DNA from: CAIJKW01 sp964443365
Lineage (GTDB): Bacteria > Patescibacteriota > Minisyncoccia > Phycocordibacterales > CAIZLB01
Length of the DNA: 27,360 bases
Direction of reading: 5' to 3'
Assembly: GCA_964443365.1 (NCBI GenBank)
Contig: CAYUCM010000008.1
Location: 1 to 27,360 of the forward strand
Shown: in pieces, positions 22,595 through 27,360 of the stretch
Layout: each line of letters opens with the position of its first letter
How positions within the stretch are numbered: the first letter of the stretch is position 1
Made by a program: the position numbers and the translations under genes
The notes under the pieces: generated by a model
What the model saw: only the letters and a program-made list of their open reading frames with translations
The model's database searches: none
Told to the model about the DNA's origin: nothing

Positions 22595-23167
22595 TTAGGA
22601 TAGTACCTTATCTATAATTCCGTACTTCTTGGCTTCTTCTGCGGACATGTAGAAGTCTCTGTCCATATCAATTTCTACTTTTTTGATTGGTTGACCAGAG
22701 CTGTCAGAAATCATTTTTGCGAGTTTTGCTTTTGTCTTAATGATATGTTTTGCGGCAATTTCAATATCTGATGCTTGCCCTTCTGTTCCACCCAATGGTT
22801 GATGAATCATTACTTCAGAGTTTTGTAATGCATATCTTTTTCCTTTTGTTCCAGATGCTAAAATCATAGCTCCACCAGATGCTGCCATTCCAACACAAAT
22901 TGTTGAAACGTCATTCTTGATATGGTCCATCGTATCTATTATTGCCAAAAACGATGAGACAGATCCTCCGGGAGAATTAACATACAAAGAGATATCCTTT
23001 TTAGGATCTTCTGATTGTAAAAATAGAAGTTGTGCAATAACAATATTTGCCACATTGTCATCTATCGGTCCACCTAGAAAAATAATATTTTCTCTAAGTA
23101 GTCTTGAATAAATATCGTAAGCGCGTTCACCAAATTGTGATTTTTCTATAACTGTTGGAATTAACAT
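22595..23167 (-). CDS. clpP: ATP-dependent Clp protease proteolytic subunit
   Basis: 190 aa when begun at the ATG at 23167. A TTG two codons upstream would extend the frame, but MLIPTVIE is the family's usual start and the ATG lies 11 nt from a perfect -10 box. ClpP forms the 14-mer barrel that degrades proteins fed by ClpX or ClpC. The triad is S97 (GMAASGGAM), H122 (MIHQPLGG) and D171 (DMDRDFYMS), the same numbering as mature E. coli ClpP. The residue after the nucleophile is Gly instead of the common Met, a minor change. It is first in an operon with rny; no Clp ATPase is nearby. Confidence 0.96.
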   Translation of the reverse strand: MLIPTVIEKSQFGERAYDIYSRLLRENIIFLGGPIDDNVANIVIAQLLFLQSEDPKKDISLYVNSPGGSVSSFLAIIDTMDHIKNDVSTICVGMAASGGAMILASGTKGKRYALQNSEVMIHQPLGGTEGQASDIEIAAKHIIKTKAKLAKMISDSSGQPIKKVEIDMDRDFYMSAEEAKKYGIIDKVLS

Positions 23168-23178
23168 GTTCAAAGTGT

Positions 23179-23208
23179 ATTATATAGTAATGGGAGAGCG
23201 GAGGTCAG
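23179..23208 (-). promoter_or_regulatory. Promoter of clpP-rny
   Basis: On the minus strand CTGACC (23208-23203), 18 bp, perfect TATAAT (23184-23179). Only 11 nt lie between the box and the ATG, so the leader should be about 4-5 nt with no room for a ribosome binding site. Confidence 0.6.
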
Positions 23209-23260
23209 ATAATTTCTGGGCTCGTCAGTGTTTCTGTATAACACAAGAATACGCTTATTT

Positions 23261-23289
23261 TTGATAAAAATCAAACATTAAAAAATAAT
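23261..23289 (+). promoter_or_regulatory. Promoter of rsmE
   Basis: TTGATA (23261-23266), 17 bp, AATAAT (23284-23289). A perfect inverted repeat TTTGAT-aaaa-ATCAAA (23260-23275) overlaps the -35 box and may be a repressor site or a coincidence of AT-rich DNA. Confidence 0.5.
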
Positions 23290-23310
23290 CAAGAAAATAT
23301 AAAAAACAAT

Positions 23311-24162
23311 ATGAGATTACATAGATTTTTCGTAAAAAATAAAATAAATATTGACGAAAGGGTGACTCTTCGTTTTTTTGATTATGACTCTATATTGGGA
23401 CAATGGAAGAAGGTTTTTAGATATTTGGCGGGGAGCAGAGTGATATTATTTGATGGAAGCGGAATGGATTTTTTGTGTATTATTGAACGTTTTGATAATA
23501 ATGGGGCGGTTTTGAGGGTTTTGGAATCTTATAAGACAAGTGGTGAGGAGGTAAAAAAAGCTGAGAAGACAAAGAAGACAGGTGCCGGCAACAATGTGGG
23601 TGAGGTTTTAGAAAATATCGCTACACAAGAAAGGGGGGTTACGCTAATAATGTCCCTTATTAAAAATGATAATTTTGATTTGGTTTTACAAAAGGCTACA
23701 GAGCTTGGTGTTAATCAAATTGTTCCAATAATAACGGAAAGAACAATTAAAAAGGATTTAAATATGACGAGGTCTCAGAGAATTTTAGTTGAAGCGTCTG
23801 AACAATGCGGTAGAAGTGATGTTCCTGTTATTGTTCCACCTAGAAAATTGACTGATGTTTTAAGGGATTTGCCGATAGGTAAGCAGGTGGACAAACAAGT
23901 AGATAAACAAATTGGGACTTTTGTCTGCAATCAAAACGGCTTGAATATTAGGGATATTTTGGGAAAGAGTGGGGTAAAAGGTTCGGCAAAAAACAAGAAG
24001 CTTACGGATTTGATATTTATAATTGGACCTGAGGGTGGTTGGTCTCCAAAAGAAATTAAATTATTTGACGAACTAAAAATCACGCCCCTAAAAATATCCC
24101 AAAATGTTTTACGAGCCGAGACCGCGGCTATTGCGTTACTTGGGCAGTTGTTTGTGGTGTAG
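23311..24162 (+). CDS. rsmE: 16S rRNA (uracil1498-N3)-methyltransferase RsmE
   Basis: 283 aa, longer than the usual 240-250. It methylates U1498 of 16S rRNA with SAM. The N-terminal PUA-like domain starts MRLHRFF. The SPOUT knot is seen in NFDLVLQKATELGVNQIVPI, ERT, EQCGRSDVP, IIGPEGGWSPKE and LRAETAAIALLGQL. Two inserts explain the extra length: a Lys/Gly/Asn linker (about 83-107) and a repeated KQVDKQVDKQIG segment, encoded by near-perfect 12-bp repeats at about 23881-23916. Its 3' end overlaps the convergent TrmB-like gene by 35 bp. Confidence 0.94.
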   Translation: MRLHRFFVKNKINIDERVTLRFFDYDSILGQWKKVFRYLAGSRVILFDGSGMDFLCIIERFDNNGAVLRVLESYKTSGEEVKKAEKTKKTGAGNNVGEVLENIATQERGVTLIMSLIKNDNFDLVLQKATELGVNQIVPIITERTIKKDLNMTRSQRILVEASEQCGRSDVPVIVPPRKLTDVLRDLPIGKQVDKQVDKQIGTFVCNQNGLNIRDILGKSGVKGSAKNKKLTDLIFIIGPEGGWSPKEIKLFDELKITPLKISQNVLRAETAAIALLGQLFVV

Positions 24163-24913
24163 TTAAAATTTTTGGACTTTCAAGCGTGCTCCAAATATAC
24201 TTAATAAAATTTGTAAGCATGTGCGCCACTATGGGGGAGTCAATTACTATGGAGTAGACATCGTTTTCGTAAAAAGAATAAAAGACAACTAGTGAACCAC
24301 AAACATCCACGGAGCCATTAAACGGAAAATCTTTTGACATTATTCTGGTTTCTCGGAATTGATCACTTCTGTAATTTTCATTAAGCTCTGTTCCGTGAGG
24401 TACTATTAAATAAGTGAAGGTTCCGAGTTTGTTTTTTCTCGCTCGCCAATTTTTAAAGAATTGTGGAAGCTGTTCCGTTAATAAATTGTCTGAATACACA
24501 TAAAGTTCTCTTATTTTCTCCATCTTTATTTTTTCTAATATCATTTCAAATGCATATTTGGCGCCCTCTTTTCCTAAATATAATTTTGCCGATGGGTATA
24601 TTGATTGAGTCTGAAACATGGACAGTAGTTCTGGCAGCACTTCATTTAAGGCCTCTTGTTTTCTCTTTAGTAGGGAATTAAGTCTTTCTGGACTCTCTGC
24701 TGAAAAATGTTTAACACCATTTTTGGTCCATTTTGATACAAAACCTTGTTTTTCTAGCGATTCCAGGGTTTTATAGACAGTTGTTCTTGGTATAGATGTT
24801 TCTTCTGATATTTTATATGCTGGTAAATCCTTATGTGACAACATAAAGGTATAAAGCTTGATTTCTCTTGGATCTAAGCCAAAAACCTCTAAATTGTTCC
24901 TTAATTCTTTCAT
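24128..24913 (-). CDS. TrmB-family winged-helix transcription regulator
   Basis: 261 aa. The N-terminal winged helix (about 10-72) is typical of TrmB: LDPREIKLYTFMLSHKDLPA, then SIPRTTVYKTLESLEKQGFV as the recognition helix region. A short coiled coil (about 75-100) and a C-terminal domain of about 140 residues follow, as in TrmB proteins that sense small ligands. It is divergent from a substrate-binding protein gene 156 bp away; TrmB proteins often control neighbouring transport genes. The 5' flank carries an inverted repeat (TTTTAT, 8 nt, ATAAAA at 24915-24934) directly upstream of its start, which may be an autoregulatory site. The 3' end overlaps rsmE. Confidence 0.88.
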   Translation of the reverse strand: MKELRNNLEVFGLDPREIKLYTFMLSHKDLPAYKISEETSIPRTTVYKTLESLEKQGFVSKWTKNGVKHFSAESPERLNSLLKRKQEALNEVLPELLSMFQTQSIYPSAKLYLGKEGAKYAFEMILEKIKMEKIRELYVYSDNLLTEQLPQFFKNWRARKNKLGTFTYLIVPHGTELNENYRSDQFRETRIMSKDFPFNGSVDVCGSLVVFYSFYENDVYSIVIDSPIVAHMLTNFIKYIWSTLESPKILTTPQTTAQVTQ

Positions 24914-24914
24914 G

Positions 24915-24934
24915 TTTTATATTCTGTCATAAAA
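24915..24934. promoter_or_regulatory. Inverted repeat upstream of the TrmB-like gene, possible operator
   Basis: TTTTAT (24915-24920) and ATAAAA (24929-24934) flank ATTCTGTC. The right part, ATTCTGTCATAAAA, resembles the minus-strand reading of the site at 25007-25020, ATTTTGTCACAAAA, at 11 of 14 positions. Two related sites in the divergent region suggest one regulator. Confidence 0.4.
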
Positions 24935-25006
24935 TGGGACAACGGTAAATAGGTGTTTGGTGCTGTTGAATAAGGTTGTTTTGTTCTTTTTAAAAAATCA
25001 GACTTG

Positions 25007-25019
25007 TTTTGTGACAAAA
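25007..25019. promoter_or_regulatory. Palindromic operator candidate over the binding-protein promoter
   Basis: TTTTGT-G-ACAAAA is a perfect 6+1+6 palindrome. It overlaps the -35 box (GTGACA, 25011-25016) of the next gene, the usual placement for repression. Confidence 0.5.
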
Positions 25020-25039
25020 TCCAATTAATCTATTATAAT
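25011..25039 (+). promoter_or_regulatory. Promoter of the substrate-binding protein gene
   Basis: GTGACA (25011-25016), 17 bp, perfect TATAAT (25034-25039). The match is 5/6 and 6/6, the best in the window. The leader is about 24 nt, with no Shine-Dalgarno motif. Confidence 0.75.
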
Positions 25040-25069
25040 GTTTGCATACTTAATATTTAAATTAAATTT

Positions 25070-26149
25070 ATGAAAAAAATAATTATCAGTTCAATTGTTG
25101 TTATTGTGATCATTCTAATCGCTTTGTTTGGCTTTAATAAAGGGTCAAACGATAAAGATCTTAAGATCGGTGTTGTTTTACCACTAACCGGCCCAGCTTC
25201 TTATGTTGGAGAAGATTATAAAAAGGGAATGGAGTTGGCGGCTTCAGATTTTGGTGTGAATATAAATTTCGCAGATGGAAAAGCTGCTCCAACCGACAGT
25301 CTTAATGCTGCTCTTAATCTGTATAATTCAGGATCAAATGTAATATTAACAGCATTTAGAGGTGCAAGCTTATCTGTGGCTTCAAATTTCAAAGACAAAA
25401 AAGACGTTTTGGTTTTTTCTACAACAGCAACTTCTGATACAAAACCAATTGGTAACTATGGAAAAAATTTCTTTGCTATTGGGGCTGAGATGAATTCAAA
25501 CGGTTTTATTCTGGGAGAAAACGCTGCGGGTAGCTGTAAGAACGTTTCTGTATTAACTGAACAAACAGATGGCGGTAAGGATAAGGTTAAGGGATTTGTT
25601 TCCGGATACAAAAAGGACCCGGTTCTAAGTGAAGAATTTGCTGTCGATAAAAGCGACTTTAAGGACCTTGTTACAAAAATAAAATCTTCCAATGCAGACT
25701 GTGTGTTTATAGAAGTAAAAAGTAATTACTTTAAATTGTTCCTAGATCAAATGGCAAATCAAAATGTAAATTCTAAAATTTATTCAACATCATATTCTGT
25801 AAATAAAGATGTAATTAAAACTCTCTCTGATAAACAGAAGACAAATATAATTGTATCTTCAACGGCAACCTATTCATCAGATGAATTCAATAAAAGATTT
25901 TACGAAAAATACAACAGACAACCCAATGATTTCTCTTTGATTGGTTATGAAATGGTAAAAATGCTGGCTCTTGGAAAAAAGAATTGTGATAGTGGTGATG
26001 TAGAATCTTGTGTGTCAAAACAATTAAAAAACACTAACAATTACGACTCTTTTGTTGGTAAATTGAATATAGATAAAGATCAAGAAATAAAATTGAGAGA
26101 TAATGTGTTGTTTAAGATTGTCGGGGATTCGTTTGAGGTTGTAGAATAA
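25070..26149 (+). CDS. Periplasmic binding protein type I (branched-chain amino acid/amide type)
   Basis: 359 aa. An N-terminal hydrophobic segment (3-22, KIIISSIVVIVIILIALFGF) works as anchor; no lipobox Cys is present, so it is probably TM-tethered. The type I fold follows: LKIGVVLPLTGPASYVGEDYKKGMELA (31-57) is the classic Peripla_BP_6/LivK opening, and later strands VILTAFRGA and ADCVFIEVK also fit. These proteins capture amino acids, amides or other small ligands for ABC import or sensing. No permease or ATPase gene is adjacent, so it is an orphan here. Divergence from the TrmB-like regulator and the operator-like palindrome on its -35 suggest regulated expression. Confidence 0.88.
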   Translation: MKKIIISSIVVIVIILIALFGFNKGSNDKDLKIGVVLPLTGPASYVGEDYKKGMELAASDFGVNINFADGKAAPTDSLNAALNLYNSGSNVILTAFRGASLSVASNFKDKKDVLVFSTTATSDTKPIGNYGKNFFAIGAEMNSNGFILGENAAGSCKNVSVLTEQTDGGKDKVKGFVSGYKKDPVLSEEFAVDKSDFKDLVTKIKSSNADCVFIEVKSNYFKLFLDQMANQNVNSKIYSTSYSVNKDVIKTLSDKQKTNIIVSSTATYSSDEFNKRFYEKYNRQPNDFSLIGYEMVKMLALGKKNCDSGDVESCVSKQLKNTNNYDSFVGKLNIDKDQEIKLRDNVLFKIVGDSFEVVE

Positions 26150-26167
26150 ACAACGGTAGAGTTTTAA

Positions 26168-26209
26168 AAATAAAAACACCACAGATCAAAGTCCGTGGTA
26201 TTTTTATTT
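26168..26209. terminator. Bidirectional terminator between binding protein and tig
   Basis: AAATAAAAA (26168-26176) pairs with TTTTTATTT (26201-26209), and inside it ACCAC (26178-26182) pairs with GTGGT (26195-26199), with a single mismatch between the two helices. A/T runs flank both sides. Confidence 0.85.
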
Positions 26210-26223
26210 ATATTGATATAAAC

Positions 26224-27342
26224 CTACTTCTCCTCTCCCAGCAAAAACTTCCACACCGCTTCATTTAGCATTACTGTTTCTAGGTATATTGTTGCTCTTG
26301 TTCTATCGGCGTCTTTATAATAGTTAAGTAGGGCCTCAACTTCTTTCTTGAGTTCGTCCTCGTTAACTTCTATTTTTTCTTCTATTGCAATCTTGTTTAG
26401 TATAAGTTGAGTTTGAGCTCTCTTAACGGCATCTGGCATCCAATCTTTTTTGATATCTTCAATTGTTTTTCCAATATGCTTAAGATAATCTTCAATTGAT
26501 AATCCCATTTGTGAAATATTTGCCTCCATCTCTGAAATCATTTTGCTTAATTCTGAATCAACTAACATTTGAGGCATTTCAATTGTTGAATCTTTGATAA
26601 GCTCGTCCATCAAAGAAATTCTTTTCTTATCTTTTTCTTTACGAGTTTTCTCAGCAGTAATTCCTTCTTTAACTTTTGTTCTAAAGTCTTCTACTGTTTT
26701 GAAATCGCCAAACTTCTTTATAAAATCTTCATTAAGTTCCGGTAGGGGAAGATCTCCGTGATCGTGATTTTCTACGTGGTCATGTCCGTCATGATTTTCA
26801 GCTTCTGCACCCTCAGCTTCCTCATGTCCATGCGCATGATCATCCGGATTATTCTTATGATAATCTTGATGAGCAACTTGCTTTCTTAATTCTTCAATAG
26901 AATCATCTACCTCTTTATTGTCCACCATGACTTCTACTTTTTTCTCTGCTATTTTTTCTGCTGACTTTTTATAATCACCCAACTTTACCTCAGGCATAAT
27001 TGCGGTTTTAATCTTAAAACCAAAAGCCTCATTTGGTGCAACTTTTGTTATTGTAACAGCGGGGGATCCAACAGCTTTAATTTCTGCCATAGAAATGATT
27101 TCTCCATAATGATGTTCAAGAGCAAGTCTTCCGGCTTCTTCTGTTATTGTAAGCTCTCCCACCTTGTCTATTAGTATCTTTTCAGGAACGTGTCCGGGTC
27201 TAAAACCATCTATTTTAACACCCTCTCCTAGGTCCTTAAGAGCTTGTTCTCTAAACTTAATAACACCCTCTTTGGTGATTTCACCCTCTATTTCAAATTC
27301 AGAATTTGGAAGCTTTTGTTTGTTTGTGATTGTAAAAGTCAT
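26224..27342 (-). CDS. tig: Trigger factor lacking the PPIase domain, with a His-rich insert
   Basis: 372 aa; family members are usually 430-480. It is the ribosome-bound chaperone for nascent chains. The N-terminal ribosome-binding domain (about 1-125) contains the signature GFRPGHVPEKIL (46-57). The helical C-terminal chaperone domain starts at LPLPELNEDFIKKFGDF (198-214). Between them, where an FKBP-type isomerase domain of about 90 residues normally sits, there is only a 38-residue segment (158-195) with ten His plus many Asp and Glu. Isomerase activity should be absent; metal binding is possible. A single ATG start fits, with no Shine-Dalgarno motif before it. Confidence 0.93.
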   Translation of the reverse strand: MTFTITNKQKLPNSEFEIEGEITKEGVIKFREQALKDLGEGVKIDGFRPGHVPEKILIDKVGELTITEEAGRLALEHHYGEIISMAEIKAVGSPAVTITKVAPNEAFGFKIKTAIMPEVKLGDYKKSAEKIAEKKVEVMVDNKEVDDSIEELRKQVAHQDYHKNNPDDHAHGHEEAEGAEAENHDGHDHVENHDHGDLPLPELNEDFIKKFGDFKTVEDFRTKVKEGITAEKTRKEKDKKRISLMDELIKDSTIEMPQMLVDSELSKMISEMEANISQMGLSIEDYLKHIGKTIEDIKKDWMPDAVKRAQTQLILNKIAIEEKIEVNEDELKKEVEALLNYYKDADRTRATIYLETVMLNEAVWKFLLGEEK

Positions 27343-27360
27343 AATATTATTTGTTTTATA

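Noticed and set aside
23168..23173. TTG start for clpP two codons upstream
   Set aside because: The ATG at 23167 gives the conserved MLIPTVIE start and the standard length.
1..27360. CRISPR arrays, insertion sequences, rRNA genes
   Set aside because: No regularly spaced repeats with unique spacers, no transposase motifs and no rRNA-like sequence were seen on either strand.

Overview
The window looks like chromosomal DNA of an AT-rich, small-genome bacterium of the Candidate Phyla Radiation (Patescibacteria, probably a Parcubacteria-like lineage). This is inferred from protein style rather than a search. The clues are a VirB6/TrbL-like multi-pass protein with CPR-typical sequence, a trigger factor without its isomerase domain, RNHCP and NYN/DUF88 proteins, LysM-M23 peptidases, several single-TM Ser/Thr/Asn-rich proteins, and an almost complete absence of Shine-Dalgarno motifs. 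Genes are tightly packed. All 24 complete coding sequences stop with TAA (18) or TAG (6); none uses TGA.

Layout. 1-6943 (minus strand) is one compact run: uvrD, rsmA (ksgA), a TM-anchored unknown protein, a secreted protein ending in a double-psi-barrel/GH75-like domain, and a VirB6/TrbL-like membrane protein cut by the window edge. 7145-8251 (plus) is a secreted LysM-LysM-M23 cell-wall peptidase. 8274-12221 (minus) is an NYN nuclease, a single-TM unknown, a DksA/TraR-like protein and a ComM/YifB AAA+ ATPase. 12417-12692 (minus) is rpsO behind a strong terminator. 12859-14661 (plus) holds a Xer recombinase and xthA.

14662-17697 is the least ordinary part. It has a gene-free stretch of about 700 bp with tandem repeats, a DnaA box, a good sigma70-type promoter and a perfect 16-bp terminator hairpin, which together could bracket an unrecognised RNA of about 365-400 nt. 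Then come the CCA-adding enzyme (minus), tRNA-Arg(UCG), tRNA-Gly(GCC), and a second gene-free stretch of 550 bp with two perfect DnaA boxes 20 bp apart. The motif TGTCTTTTAT (or its complement) recurs seven times in these two stretches.

17698-20390 contains a YraN/UPF0102 nuclease-like protein, tRNA-Pro(UGG), an RNHCP zinc-ribbon protein, a secreted trypsin-like protease (minus), and tRNA-Gly(UCC), whose encoded CCA directly touches the ATG of a small secreted YHYH protein. 20557-27342 holds HU, RNase Y and ClpP (minus), rsmE (plus), a TrmB-type regulator (minus) divergent from an orphan branched-chain-amino-acid-type binding protein (plus), and trigger factor (minus).

How they work together. 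Most genes are housekeeping: tRNA maturation, rRNA methylation (RsmA, RsmE), RNA decay (RNase Y), proteolysis and folding (ClpP, trigger factor), DNA repair (UvrD, XthA), and chromosome upkeep (Xer, HU). The envelope/secretion block at the left edge, the NYN-to-ComM operon and the regulator/binding-protein pair are the accessory-looking parts. There are no transposases, CRISPR arrays or phage genes.
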